A stretch of DNA of 64,000 nt from Trebonia kvetii. GTDB lineage: Bacteria; Actinomycetota; Actinomycetes; Streptosporangiales; Streptosporangiaceae. Positions 42,083 through 50,579 of the stretch are shown here, piece by piece. Numbering within the stretch: the stretch's first letter is position 1; each line of letters begins with the position of its first letter. The notes under the pieces were generated by a model. That model worked only from the letters and a program-made list of their open reading frames with translations. It did no database searches and was not told the origin of the DNA. Both the position numbers and the translations under genes were made by a program. The stretch is taken from NCBI RefSeq assembly GCF_007827045.1, contig NZ_RPFW01000001.1, positions 720,519 to 784,518 of the forward strand. Reading direction: 5' to 3'.

Positions 42083-42925
42083 CTATGGCGTGTGCGGCGC
42101 GTCTGGCTGCGCGGGCACCGCGTCGCGCAGCGGCGCCGGCTGGCCCGCAGAGACGGCGGGCGCGTCGGGTGTAAGCCGAACCCGTTCGGGATCGTCTCGA
42201 TTTTGGTCTTTTTCCGCGGTTATCGAGCGGTACGCGGCCTCGGCGGCCAGCTGCTCCGCCGCCTTCTTGGACCTGCCCTCGCCGGCGCCGAGCTCGCGGG
42301 CGCCGACCTTGACGACGGCGCGGAACAGTTTCTGGTGATCGGGGCCGCTGTCTTTGACCTGATACTCGGGCACCCCGAGGTTCCTGTCGGCGGTCAGCTC
42401 CTGCAGCGAGGTCTTCCAGTCAAGGCCCGCGCCGAGCCCTGCGGAACGCTGGATGACCGGGTCGAACAGCCGGTGCACCAGCCCGCTCGCCTCGCCGAGG
42501 CCGCAGTCGATGTAGGTCGCGCCGATCACGGCCTCGAGAGTGTCGGCGAGGATCGACGGCTTGTCCCTGCCGCCCGTCCCCTCCTCGCCACGGCCGAGCT
42601 TGACGAACAAGCCGAGACGGAGATCACGCGCGACCTCGGCCAGCGCGTTCATCTGCACCACCGCGGCGCGCAGCTTCGCCAGCTGGCCCTCGGGCAGGTC
42701 GGGATGCCCGGTGAACAGCGTGTCAGTGACCACGAGGCTTAGCACTGAGTCACCGAGGAACTCAAGCCGCTCGTTGGTCGGCAGTCCGCCGTTCTCGTAG
42801 GCGTACGACCGGTGGGTCAGCGCGCGCTCGAGGGTCTCAGCGGAAATGGGCACGCCGAGAGCATCCGACAGCTCGGCGGGGTCTCCCGCCTGGGTACCGT
42901 CCCCGTCGTGACGTCGTCCGCTCAC
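42083..42925 (-). CDS. rnc: Ribonuclease III
   Basis: This 280-residue double-strand RNA nuclease processes rRNA precursors. The signature [17 protein letters not shown] holds catalytic Glu and Asp. The metal site [19 protein letters not shown] follows, and the dsRNA-binding domain begins [13 protein letters not shown]. The last 50 residues ([19 protein letters not shown] onward) are disordered and their DNA contains a copy of the CCGAACCCGTTCGG palindrome. It follows rpmF by 24 bases. Confidence 0.94.
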   Translation of the reverse strand: MSGRRHDGDGTQAGDPAELSDALGVPISAETLERALTHRSYAYENGGLPTNERLEFLGDSVLSLVVTDTLFTGHPDLPEGQLAKLRAAVVQMNALAEVARDLRLGLFVKLGRGEEGTGGRDKPSILADTLEAVIGATYIDCGLGEASGLVHRLFDPVIQRSAGLGAGLDWKTSLQELTADRNLGVPEYQVKDSGPDHQKLFRAVVKVGARELGAGEGRSKKAAEQLAAEAAYRSITAEKDQNRDDPERVRLTPDAPAVSAGQPAPLRDAVPAQPDAPHTP

Positions 42926-42949
42926 CGGCGCTCCCTGGCTACATCAGGC

Positions 42950-43126
42950 TCAGGCCGGGTTCAGGACCTGACGGCGGCGGTAGGTGCCGCACGTCGGGCA
43001 GGCAGCGTGCGGCAGCTTCTGGCTGTGGCACTGCGGGCACTCCACCAGCGTCACCGGGGTGGCCTTCCACTGGGCGCGGCGGGAGCGGGTGTTGCTGCGC
43101 GACATCTTCCGCTTTGGAACAGCCAC
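42950..43126 (-). CDS. rpmF: 50S ribosomal protein L32
   Basis: This 58-residue protein starts at a GTG at 43126 with AGGAG nine bases upstream. [20 protein letters not shown] and the zinc ribbon [18 protein letters not shown] are diagnostic; four cysteines are kept, so this is the zinc-binding form. It lies 13 bases after the DUF177 gene, the usual pairing. Confidence 0.96.
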   Translation of the reverse strand: MAVPKRKMSRSNTRSRRAQWKATPVTLVECPQCHSQKLPHAACPTCGTYRRRQVLNPA

Positions 43127-43139
43127 TTCGGCTCTCCTG

Positions 43140-43796
43140 TCAGTCTTCTGCTCGGTCGTTAATTTCAAGCTTTGCGAGGATTCCCCAGCGGGGATCCACC
43201 TTGTCACCGTGCCCGTGGTCCGGGCCGACGTCCGCGAGCCGCGCGCCGCATTCGACGCACAGACCCTGGCAGTCGTCCGAACACAGCGGCGACAGCGGAA
43301 GCGCGAGCACCACCGCATCACGGAACGCCGGCTCCAGGTCGAGGTGCTCGCCGTCGAGGAATCGTTCCTCGCCGTCGTTCGCATCCTCGTCAGGATCCGG
43401 CAGGTACCGGTACAGCTCCTGGAAGCTGACCTCGATCGTGCTGGTCAGCGGCTCCAGGCAGCGCGCGCACTCGCCCGCGAGCGGGGCGACCGCCGAGCCG
43501 GTGACGAGCACCCCCTCGGAAACCGCCTCGAACCGCAGGTCGAGAGCGACATCGGCACCGGCAGGCACCAAGACTAGCCCAGAACCGAGACCGTCCGGCG
43601 CGTGCGCCGTCCGCCGCTCGTCCCTGAACTCTCCTGGCCGCTTGCCGAGCGGCCGCATGTCGAACGTGAAGTCACCGCTGCCACGGACGTGGGAGCCGTG
43701 CGACCTGCCGGTTTTACCTGGCTGGCTCGCTTGTTCCGCACCACCGTGTGCACCGGGCACTCCGCGCGCGACTGATTTTTCGTTACCTTTAGACAT
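43140..43796 (-). CDS. DUF177 (YceD-family) protein
   Basis: This 218-residue protein carries the DUF177 pattern: [33 protein letters not shown], and a second Cys cluster [16 protein letters not shown] that probably binds zinc. In plants and bacteria YceD acts in 23S rRNA accumulation. It precedes rpmF as in most bacteria. The N-terminal 38 residues are poorly conserved, so a start closer to [10 protein letters not shown] is possible. Confidence 0.88.
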   Translation of the reverse strand: MSKGNEKSVARGVPGAHGGAEQASQPGKTGRSHGSHVRGSGDFTFDMRPLGKRPGEFRDERRTAHAPDGLGSGLVLVPAGADVALDLRFEAVSEGVLVTGSAVAPLAGECARCLEPLTSTIEVSFQELYRYLPDPDEDANDGEERFLDGEHLDLEPAFRDAVVLALPLSPLCSDDCQGLCVECGARLADVGPDHGHGDKVDPRWGILAKLEINDRAED

Positions 43797-43873
43797 CTCA
43801 GTTTATCGTCTAGGCGATTGCTTGACCGACGGATTAGCGTACCGCCGGTCAAGGACTATTCCCAACTCGGGCG

Positions 43874-44353
43874 CTACTCCTCCTTGAGGCGCGCCTTGAG
43901 GCGGCCGAGCACCGGCTCAGGCACCAGGCCCGAGACGTCGCCGCCGTACGTGGCGATCTCCTTGACCAGGCTCGAGCTGAGGAACGAGTACGTGGGGTTG
44001 GTGGTCACGAACAGCGTCTCCACCTTGGCGAGGCGGTAGTTCATCTGCGCCATCTGCATCTCGTACTCGAAGTCGCTGACGGCGCGCAGCCCCTTCACGA
44101 TCGCGTGGATGCCATTGTCCGTGCAGAAGTTGACCAGCAGGCCGTGGAACCGCTCCACGCGCACGTTGGGGTAGTCCTTGGTGACCTCGCGAAGCATGTC
44201 CACCCGTTCGTCGGTGGTGAACAGGGACTTCTTCGTGATGTTGATGAGAACGGCGACGACCACCTCGTCATGCAGGCTGGCCGCCCGGCTGATGACGTCC
44301 AGGTGACCGTTCGTCACCGGGTCGAAGGAACCAGGGCAAACCACTCGCGCCAC
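43874..44353 (-). CDS. coaD: Phosphopantetheine adenylyltransferase
   Basis: This 159-residue hexameric enzyme makes dephospho-CoA, the fourth step of CoA synthesis. CPGSFDPVTNGHLDVISRAA contains the T/HxGH nucleotide motif. VKGLRAVSDFEYEMQMAQMN and TYSFLSSSLVKEIA complete the family signature. It lies six bases after rsmD, so they are cotranscribed. Confidence 0.96.
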   Translation of the reverse strand: MARVVCPGSFDPVTNGHLDVISRAASLHDEVVVAVLINITKKSLFTTDERVDMLREVTKDYPNVRVERFHGLLVNFCTDNGIHAIVKGLRAVSDFEYEMQMAQMNYRLAKVETLFVTTNPTYSFLSSSLVKEIATYGGDVSGLVPEPVLGRLKARLKEE

Positions 44354-44359
44354 GCGGCA

Positions 44360-45019
44360 TCACTCCTCATGCGCCCAGGGGAGCGCGTCAAACGTCGGCT
44401 CCCGCGCGGCCTGATCCTGTTGACCCGCTCGATCGGCTCGATCTGCCTGATCCGCTGCCGCGCCGGTGCCGTACCAGCCATACCAGAAGGTGGCCTCACC
44501 GTACCTGCGGGACTTACCCCTGGCATATCCGGGGGGCCATTCAAACGGCCCGGATCTGGTGGCGCGCTCCACCACGACGAGTGCGTCGGGGCTGAGCCAG
44601 CCACTCAGGCGAGCGAGCATTTCGGTCACGGCCGCCTCGGACACCGGATACGGCGGGTCAGCGAACACGAGGTCGAACCTGGCGTCCGCGGGCCGGGCGA
44701 GAACCCGCTCGACCCGTTCCTGCCGGACCCGTGCGCCCGGGAGCCCTACCGCCGCGATGTTCGCCCTGATGACCTCCACCGCCCGCGCATCGGACTCTAC
44801 AAGCAGCACGCTCTGCGCTCCGCGCGACAGGGCCTCCAGCCCGACCGCGCCAGAGCCCGCGTACAGGTCGGCCGCGTGCAGGCCGGCCAGCGAGCCGAAT
44901 TCCGACAGGACCGTGCCGAACAGGCCCTCCCGCGCGCGGTCGCTTGTGGGCCTGGTGCCACTGCCGCCCGGCACTGCCAGCCGCTTTCCGCCCGCCACGC
45001 CGGCGATGACTCGTGTCAT
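44360..45019 (-). CDS. rsmD: 16S rRNA (guanine966-N2)-methyltransferase RsmD
   Basis: This 219-residue class I methyltransferase starts MTRVIAGVAGGKRLAVPGG. TRPTSDRAREGLFGTVL, AADLYAGSGAVGLEALSRGA (SAM loop) and the catalytic motif VFADPPYPVSEAAV (DPPY) are all present. A Gln/Asp/Arg-rich tail (DQADRADRAGQQDQ) follows the fold. Confidence 0.94.
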   Translation of the reverse strand: MTRVIAGVAGGKRLAVPGGSGTRPTSDRAREGLFGTVLSEFGSLAGLHAADLYAGSGAVGLEALSRGAQSVLLVESDARAVEVIRANIAAVGLPGARVRQERVERVLARPADARFDLVFADPPYPVSEAAVTEMLARLSGWLSPDALVVVERATRSGPFEWPPGYARGKSRRYGEATFWYGWYGTGAAADQADRADRAGQQDQAAREPTFDALPWAHEE

Positions 45020-45031
45020 GGGGCCAGTGTG

Positions 45032-47287
45032 TCAGGCCTTGTCGAGGAACTCGGCGCGGCGGTCGCCGAGGAAGTCATCGATCGCCTCCTTGAGTGCCGG
45101 ATGGAACTCCAGTTCAGGGTCGAGCGCCACCAGCGGGCCCGCCTCCTGCCTCGCCTCCGCGATCAGGTCCTCGTCCTCAAGCAGGCGCAGCAGCTTGAGG
45201 CTGCTGCGGCGGCCCGCCTGCGCCGAGCCGAGCACGTCGCCCTCACGGCGCTGCTGCAGGTCGAGCCGGGAGAGCTGGAAGCCGTCCCCCGTCTCCGCCA
45301 CCGCGTCGAGCCGCTCCCGCGCAGGCGTCCCTGGCTCAGCCTCCGTGACCAACAGGCACAGGCCAGGGTTGCGGCCCCGGCCGACCCGGCCGCGCAGCTG
45401 GTGCAGCTGGGAGACGCCGAACCGTTCCGCGTCCATGATGACCATCACTGTGGCGTTGGGCACATCAACGCCGACCTCGATCACCGTGGTGGAGACGAGC
45501 ACGTCGACCTCGCCCGCGGCGAAGGCGGTCATCACCCGGTCCTTCTCATCCGGGGTGAGCCTGCCGTGCATGATCGCGACGCGCAGCCCGGACAACGGGC
45601 CCTCGGCGAGTTCGGGCGCCACGTCGAGGACGGCTAGCGGCGGGCGCTTCGTCTCTTCTTCCGCGCCGGGCTCGGGGACGTCGCTCCCGTCGCTGTCGTC
45701 TCCGTCCTCGCCGCCCGCGTCGTCGCCGATGCGCGGGCAGACCACGTACGCCTGGCGGCCCGACTCGACCTCCTCGCTGACCCGCTGCCACGCCCGGTCC
45801 AGGTAATGCGGGCGCTCCACGGCGGGCACCACGTGCGTCGCGATCGGCGAGCGGCCGGCCGGCAGCTCGGAAAGCGTCGAGATCTCCAGGTCGCCGAACA
45901 CGGTCATGGCCACCGTGCGCGGGATCGGCGTGGCGGTCATCACCAGCACGTGCGGCCGGGATCCCTGTGCCTTCTCACGCAGCGCGTCGCGCTGTTCGAC
46001 GCCGAACCGGTGCTGCTCGTCGATGACCACCAGGCCGAGGTCGGCGAACTGCACCTGGTCCTCGAGCAGCGCGTGCGTGCCGATCAGGATGCCTGCGTCG
46101 CCGGTGAACACGTCGCTGAGCGCGCTGCGGCGCGCCCGCACCCCCGTCGAGCCGGTGAGCAGGGCCACCCGGGTCGCCCGCTCCCCCGGTGCCAGCTGAC
46201 CCTCGGCGAGCTGGCCCGCGGTGGCGAGCGGGCCGAGCAGCGCGGTAATCGAGCGGTAGTGCTGCTGCGCGAGTACCTCGGTCGGCGCGAGCAGCGCGGC
46301 CTGGCCGCCCGAGTCCACCACCTGGAGCATGGCGCGGACCGCGACGACCGTCTTGCCCGAGCCGACCTCGCCCTGGAGCAGCCTGTTCATCGGGTAGGCG
46401 CACGCCAGGTCGTGCGCGATGACCTCGCCCACCTCCTGCTGCCCCGCGGTGAGCGTGAACGGCAGCCGCCTGTCGAACGCCGCGGCGATCCCGTCATCGG
46501 CCGCCGGCCTCGGCACCGCCGGCATCGCCGCCGCGGCGTGCCGCCGCTGAGCGAGCGCGACCTGCATGGTGAACGCCTCGTCCCACTTGAGCCGCTTGCG
46601 GGCGTGCCTCAAGTCCTCCCGGTCCTGCGGCCGGTGTATCGCCCTGATCGCCAGCTCACGCGGCCACAGGTGGTAGCGCTGCCGCATCTCGTCGGGAAGC
46701 GTGTCCTTGGTCGGGCCGAGGGAGTCGAGCACGGCGCCGACGTACTTGGAGATCGTCCAGGAGGTCAGCTTGGCGCTCGCCGGATAGACGGGGATCAGCT
46801 CGGTGGCGAACTCTTCCGCTATTTCGCTGGTGAGGCTCTCGGCGGCCGCGGCCGGAAGCAGCTCGTATTCGGGGTGGACCAGCTGGCGGCGGCCGCGGAA
46901 GCTGGACACGGTGCCCGCGAACAGGGCGAGGGCGCCCTGCTGCAGCTGGCGCGCGTGGAACCCGACGCCCGCGAAGAACGTGAGCTGCAGCTTGCCCGTG
47001 CCGTCGGTGACGATGACCTCGAGCCGTTGCCGCGGGCCCCGGCCCTGCTGGTAGCGCGACCCGCGAGGAGCCTCGCCGAGCACGGTGGACATGGCGACGC
47101 GGGCGAGCACGGTGACGTGATCGCCCTCACTGAGCGAATCGAGCGGGGTCAGCTCGCCCCTGGTGTAATAGCGGCGGGGATAGTGCCGCAGCAGGTCGCC
47201 GACCGTCCGCAGGCCGAAGACCTTCTCAAGCGTGTCGCTCGCCTTCTTACCCAGCGGCTCGACCAGCGGATCGCGGAGCGTGGTCAC
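45032..47287 (-). CDS. recG: ATP-dependent DNA helicase RecG
   Basis: This 751-residue branch-migration helicase remodels stalled forks. The wedge/OB domain (VFGLRTVGDLLRHYPRRYY) precedes the helicase core: LLQGEVGSGKTVVAVRAML (Walker A), VVIDEQHRFGVEQRDAL (DEQH), MTATPIPRTVAMT, and VSTTVIEVGVDVPNATVMVI. The C-terminal RecG signature QLHQLRGRVGRGRNPGLC is complete. An acidic insert (DDAGGEDGDDSDGSDVPEPG) lies in the second RecA domain. The GTG at 47287 is chosen by homology; upstream codons are intergenic. Confidence 0.95.
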   Translation of the reverse strand: MTTLRDPLVEPLGKKASDTLEKVFGLRTVGDLLRHYPRRYYTRGELTPLDSLSEGDHVTVLARVAMSTVLGEAPRGSRYQQGRGPRQRLEVIVTDGTGKLQLTFFAGVGFHARQLQQGALALFAGTVSSFRGRRQLVHPEYELLPAAAAESLTSEIAEEFATELIPVYPASAKLTSWTISKYVGAVLDSLGPTKDTLPDEMRQRYHLWPRELAIRAIHRPQDREDLRHARKRLKWDEAFTMQVALAQRRHAAAAMPAVPRPAADDGIAAAFDRRLPFTLTAGQQEVGEVIAHDLACAYPMNRLLQGEVGSGKTVVAVRAMLQVVDSGGQAALLAPTEVLAQQHYRSITALLGPLATAGQLAEGQLAPGERATRVALLTGSTGVRARRSALSDVFTGDAGILIGTHALLEDQVQFADLGLVVIDEQHRFGVEQRDALREKAQGSRPHVLVMTATPIPRTVAMTVFGDLEISTLSELPAGRSPIATHVVPAVERPHYLDRAWQRVSEEVESGRQAYVVCPRIGDDAGGEDGDDSDGSDVPEPGAEEETKRPPLAVLDVAPELAEGPLSGLRVAIMHGRLTPDEKDRVMTAFAAGEVDVLVSTTVIEVGVDVPNATVMVIMDAERFGVSQLHQLRGRVGRGRNPGLCLLVTEAEPGTPARERLDAVAETGDGFQLSRLDLQQRREGDVLGSAQAGRRSSLKLLRLLEDEDLIAEARQEAGPLVALDPELEFHPALKEAIDDFLGDRRAEFLDKA

Positions 47288-47467
47288 GTGGCAAGCATAG
47301 GAGCGCCCGCCGACATTCGGGTGCACCAGCGTCGTTACGAGGCGGTTCGCGCGGTGGGCGTCCCGTCGGGTATGCTTCCCAGGCTGCCTCAGTTCCGCGC
47401 TGGTGTTTACATCACCGCCGGGTGAGGCGCTGACACAGACTCTACCAATCCGACTTTGGAGGCAGCC

Positions 47468-47653
47468 GTGGCTTCCGTCTGCGACGTTTGCGGCAAGGGG
47501 CCGGGCTTCGGCAACAACGTGTCGCACTCGCACGTCCGCACTCGCCGTCGCTGGAACCCGAACATCCAGACCGTTCGGGCTATCGTTTCCGGCACGCCCA
47601 AGCGCTTGAACGTGTGCACCTCCTGCATCAAGGCCGGCAAGGTCTCCCGCTAG
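47468..47653 (+). CDS. rpmB: 50S ribosomal protein L28
   Basis: This 61-residue protein starts at a GTG with TTGGAGG upstream. [34 protein letters not shown] and [12 protein letters not shown] identify it. Both CxxC pairs are kept, so this is the zinc-containing, zinc-replete paralogue type. It is divergent from recG and ends at a strong hairpin terminator. Confidence 0.96.
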   Translation: MASVCDVCGKGPGFGNNVSHSHVRTRRRWNPNIQTVRAIVSGTPKRLNVCTSCIKAGKVSR

Positions 47654-47674
47654 AGGTTCTACACAGCTCTCGTC

Positions 47675-47713
47675 AGTCAGGCCGGCACGTCCACGGGACG
47701 TGCCGGCCTGACT
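47675..47713 (+). terminator. Strong hairpin terminator of rpmB
   Basis: Eighteen perfectly paired bases (47675-47692 with 47696-47713) around ACG begin 22 bases after the rpmB stop and are followed by TAT. The stem is one of the longest perfect inverted repeats in the window. Confidence 0.75.
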
Positions 47714-47849
47714 TATGCCCGGAACCGGCCGCCGCCTGCGACCGCCTCCACGCCCCCTGGAGCAGTAACACGGGCCCTGCGAACACCCACGTACCCGCAG
47801 TCCCCATCGGCCACGAGGCCGAGGGGACGGGTCGTCCGCGATCCGATCA

Positions 47850-47934
47850 TGATCACGGAACTTTCGATTACAACGGAACTTCAGTACCCGAATCGGGTAG
47901 AGAAGTTCCGTCAGGATCCGAAGTTCCGTGATCA
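47850..47934. repeat. Nested triple-stem inverted repeat, copy K
   Basis: The outer arms are TGATCACGGAACTT (47850-47863) and AAGTTCCGTGATCA (47921-47934), a perfect 14 bp. The middle arms are ACGGAACTTC (47873-47882) and GAAGTTCCGT (47902-47911), a perfect 10 bp. The inner hairpin is TACCCGA-A-TCGGGTA (47885-47899). CGGAACTT also occurs as a direct repeat 18 bases apart, so alternative pairings are possible. The same layout with different stem bases is at 57388-57472. It is not recognised as a known element. Confidence 0.7.
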
Positions 47935-48018
47935 AGTGCCGACGGACTTGGGCATACCCTGACATATCCGGAATGTCCCCGCGGGCGTGGCCTGCGGTGC
48001 TCGGGCGGGGCCTGCGAG
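47935..48018. other. Short gap between repeat element K and thiL end
   Basis: Together with 47714-47849 this is non-coding sequence between rpmB and thiL. Apart from the terminator and the nested inverted repeat I see no gene or known regulatory motif. Confidence 0.4.
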
Positions 48019-49053
48019 TTAGCGGAAGTGCTGCCAGCCGCCGGGGCCGGCGTGGGTGGCGTTGTCTACGGTGACGCCGGTTCCTTCGCGGACCTCGCCG
48101 ATGGGGTGCCAGCGGGGCGGGAGCGTGACCGACGGGGGAAAGGCTGCGACCAGGGCGTGGTCTTCGCCGCCGGTCAGGACCCATTCCAGGGCGGTCGTTC
48201 CGGAGGTCGAGGGCAGTGCCTTGGCCGCCTTCAGGAGGGCGGGGGCGATGGGAAGGCCGGGGGTGCTGATGTTGACCTGGACGCCGCTTGCGGTGGCGAT
48301 GTGGCCCAGGTCGGCGATCAGGCCGTCGCTGATGTCGATCATCGCTGTCGCGCCGAGCAGCGCCGCCTCGGGGCCCGCCTCGTAGATCGGAGCCGGGCGC
48401 AGGTGGGCGGCGACAAGCCCGGCCAGCGCATCGTCCGGTGCAGGTGCGGGCGCCTGGGCAGGTGGGGCCGCTGCGGCGTCTGCGGGTGGGACTGACGCAG
48501 GTGGGATCACTGGGGAGACTGTGGGTGGGACTGAGGCGGGTGCGCCTCCGGTTGCTGCCGGGGGCGTCAGCACGCCGGACATCAGGAGGGCGAGGCCAGC
48601 GGCCGAGTGGCCAAGGAGGCCGGCTACGGCTACCACGTCGCCTGGGCGGGCGCCGGAGCGGAGGACAGGCAGGCGTCCCGCCAGGTCGCCGAGGGCGGTG
48701 ACCGCGAGGGTTACGTAGTCGGCGCGGGCAGTGTCGCCGCCCGCTATGCCGGCGCCTGCCCTGGTGGCCTCGGCGGCCAGGCCGTCGGCCAGCTCTGCCG
48801 CCCAGCTGGCGGGCAGGGTGCCTGGCGCGGCGAGGGCGACGAGCAGCGCCGTGTTGACCGCGCCCATGGCGGCGATGTCGGACAGGCTGCGCGCCGCGGC
48901 CTTCACGCCGATGTCGTAGGCGGATGACCAGTCGCGCAGGAAGTGCCTGCCCTCGATGAGCATGTCGACCGCCGCGACAACGTTGCCCGACGGCGCGCCG
49001 ACCACGGCCGCGTCGTCACCGATGCCGACCGAGGTCAGCGGGCCCGCGGGCAT
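48019..49053 (-). CDS. thiL: Thiamine-monophosphate kinase, start region disturbed
   Basis: ThiL makes thiamine diphosphate from thiamine monophosphate. SVGIGDDAAVVG, AVDMLIEGRHFLRDW, SDIAAMGA, GIAGGDTARADYV and ATAMIDISDGLIADLGHIA are the metal and ATP sites. An Ala/Pro insert of about 45 residues lies near 165-210. The first in-frame ATG (49053) leaves out the family's conserved N-terminal helix: DNA upstream encodes VADLGEWGVIAALRAR in frame but has no start codon. The natural-looking ATG at 49112 is one base out of frame. A small indel or sequencing error at about 49095-49110 is suspected. Confidence 0.85.
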   Translation of the reverse strand: MPAGPLTSVGIGDDAAVVGAPSGNVVAAVDMLIEGRHFLRDWSSAYDIGVKAAARSLSDIAAMGAVNTALLVALAAPGTLPASWAAELADGLAAEATRAGAGIAGGDTARADYVTLAVTALGDLAGRLPVLRSGARPGDVVAVAGLLGHSAAGLALLMSGVLTPPAATGGAPASVPPTVSPVIPPASVPPADAAAAPPAQAPAPAPDDALAGLVAAHLRPAPIYEAGPEAALLGATAMIDISDGLIADLGHIATASGVQVNISTPGLPIAPALLKAAKALPSTSGTTALEWVLTGGEDHALVAAFPPSVTLPPRWHPIGEVREGTGVTVDNATHAGPGGWQHFR

Positions 49054-49159
49054 CCGCGCCCGGAGAGCCGCGATGACCCCCCATTCGCCCAGGTCCGCGA
49101 CGGACCCGTCATTGCCAGTGATCTCGCCGCCTCCACCTGCAGTGCCATTTTCGGCCCAA

Positions 49160-49523
49160 GCCTAGCGATGTGCTTCACGGCGCGATCAACCGTGGCCAGC
49201 TGGCGGGGGGTGCCGGTTACTGCGGTGTGCGAAATCGGTTGCACTGGGTATGCGGAATTTCCGCGCGGCGGGGGCCGGCACAGGTATTAATGTCCCACCG
49301 GGTAACGCTACGGAGACAGGACGGTTACCCCCCAGACACCGCAGACCACACGAATCAGCCAGAAAACTACGGACCGGTATGAAACAGGTCTGGACCATTG
49401 CTGTACCGTGACAGCGAACTCTCCTTATCTTGATAAACCCGACCCGTCAGACCTGATGACGAAACGGGAAGATGGGAAGGATTCGTCAGGGCGGCAATCG
49501 CAGGCCGCTCCCAGGAGGACGCC
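49160..49523. other. Intergenic region upstream of the AsnC-ligand-domain gene
   Basis: No gene is recognised in these 364 bases. The sequence 49290-49345 (GGGTAACGCTACGGAGACAG, then GGTTACCCCCCAGACACCGC) can fold on GGTTACC/GGGTAAC but fits no riboswitch class I know, including TPP. CCCAGGAGG precedes the next start. Confidence 0.35.
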
Positions 49524-49757
49524 ATGGTGCAGGCATACATCCTCGTCCAGACCGAGGTCGGCAAAGCCGCCGACGTGGCACGGCAGATCGCGCAGATCGC
49601 CGGAGTCACGCAGGCGGAGGATGTCACCGGCCCCTATGACGTCATCGTGCGCGCCCGCGCCGAGAACGTGGACGAGCTAGGCAAGCTAGTCGCGGCGAAG
49701 ATTCAGGCCGTCCAGGGGATCACCAGGACGCTGACCTGCCCCGTCGTCCATATATGA
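49524..49757 (+). CDS. Stand-alone Lrp/AsnC ligand-binding (RAM) domain protein
   Basis: This 77-residue protein consists only of the Lrp/AsnC effector domain: VQAYILVQTEVGKAADVARQ, VTGPYDVIVRARAENVDELG and IQAVQGITRTLTCPVVHI. There is no DNA-binding domain. Such proteins bind amino acids and may modulate full-length Lrp partners or act as sensors. AGGAGG lies six bases before the ATG. It is convergent with cofC, four bases apart. Confidence 0.88.
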   Translation: MVQAYILVQTEVGKAADVARQIAQIAGVTQAEDVTGPYDVIVRARAENVDELGKLVAAKIQAVQGITRTLTCPVVHI

Positions 49758-49761
49758 GCCG

Positions 49762-50514
49762 CTAGGCGTCGGCCAGCAGTTCCGCGGCCAGGGCGGCCGT
49801 GTGCGGTCCGGTACCGAGGGCGAGCGCGGTGCGCAGGTCGTCTGGGGTGTCCACGTCCCTGCGCAGCCCCGCCATGTCGTCGAGGTCGAGCTCGGCCGCA
49901 CCGGACGACGCGTGCCGTGCCCGGGACGCGCCGCCGAACGACGGCAGGAACTCCCCGCCGTCCCACGGCACCGCGTACAGCGTGGTGCCCACACAGGCCG
50001 CGTCTGGCACGAACGCCGCGCGCCCAAGCGCGCTCGCGGCGCGCAGCGCGGCGGACAGCTCGGCGGGGTCGAGGGAGGGCAGGTCCGCGGTGAGCGCCGC
50101 GATTGACGTGCCGGGCCAGCGGCGCGCCGCGAGGCTCGCACCGTGCCGCAGGGCCGCGTTGAGCTCGTCCTGCAGGCCCATCTCGCCGTCGCGGCCCGCA
50201 GCCTGCACGCCCGGCCTTCCTGGCACCGGGACCCCGTCCAGGCTCACGATGTCGCCCCGCAGGTCGGCCGGCTCGTCGGGGACGACGATCGCGCCGAGCG
50301 CGGCGAGCCGCGGCCCGGCGATGGGGTCGGACGTGACCACGATCACCTGGCGGACCTCGGGGCAGGCGAGCACCGCCGCGACGGTGTCCGACGCGAGGGC
50401 AAGCGCGAGGTCGCGCCGGCGATCGCCTGCCAGGACGGCAAGCCGTGACTTGGCGCGGGCTAGTACCTTGACTGGCAGCAGAACTGTCCAGCTAAAGCGG
50501 GCAGTGTCCGTCAT
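49762..50514 (-). CDS. cofC: 2-phospho-L-lactate (or phosphoenolpyruvate) guanylyltransferase CofC/FbiD
   Basis: This enzyme makes the guanylated phospholactate or PEP precursor of cofactor F420. WTVLLPVKVLARAKSRLA is the GTP-binding start, IVVTSDPIAGPRLAALGA and ALTADLPSLDPAEL (metal site) follow, and FLPSFGGASRARH and DVDTPDDLRTALALG end it. The start at MTDTARFSW is chosen to fit the family; the frame is open to 50544. No clear ribosome-binding site is visible. Its presence shows the host makes F420. Confidence 0.88.
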   Translation of the reverse strand: MTDTARFSWTVLLPVKVLARAKSRLAVLAGDRRRDLALALASDTVAAVLACPEVRQVIVVTSDPIAGPRLAALGAIVVPDEPADLRGDIVSLDGVPVPGRPGVQAAGRDGEMGLQDELNAALRHGASLAARRWPGTSIAALTADLPSLDPAELSAALRAASALGRAAFVPDAACVGTTLYAVPWDGGEFLPSFGGASRARHASSGAAELDLDDMAGLRRDVDTPDDLRTALALGTGPHTAALAAELLADA

Positions 50515-50579
50515 CGAGACGACCATCGGCAGACTGTGGAGCATGAAGTGCGGAACCGGACCATGGGAAGGCCTCCCCG

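Noticed and set aside
49290..49345. Possible TPP riboswitch near thiL
   Set aside because: The conserved CUGAGA and ACCUGAUC elements are absent, and the region faces the AsnC-domain gene, not thiL.
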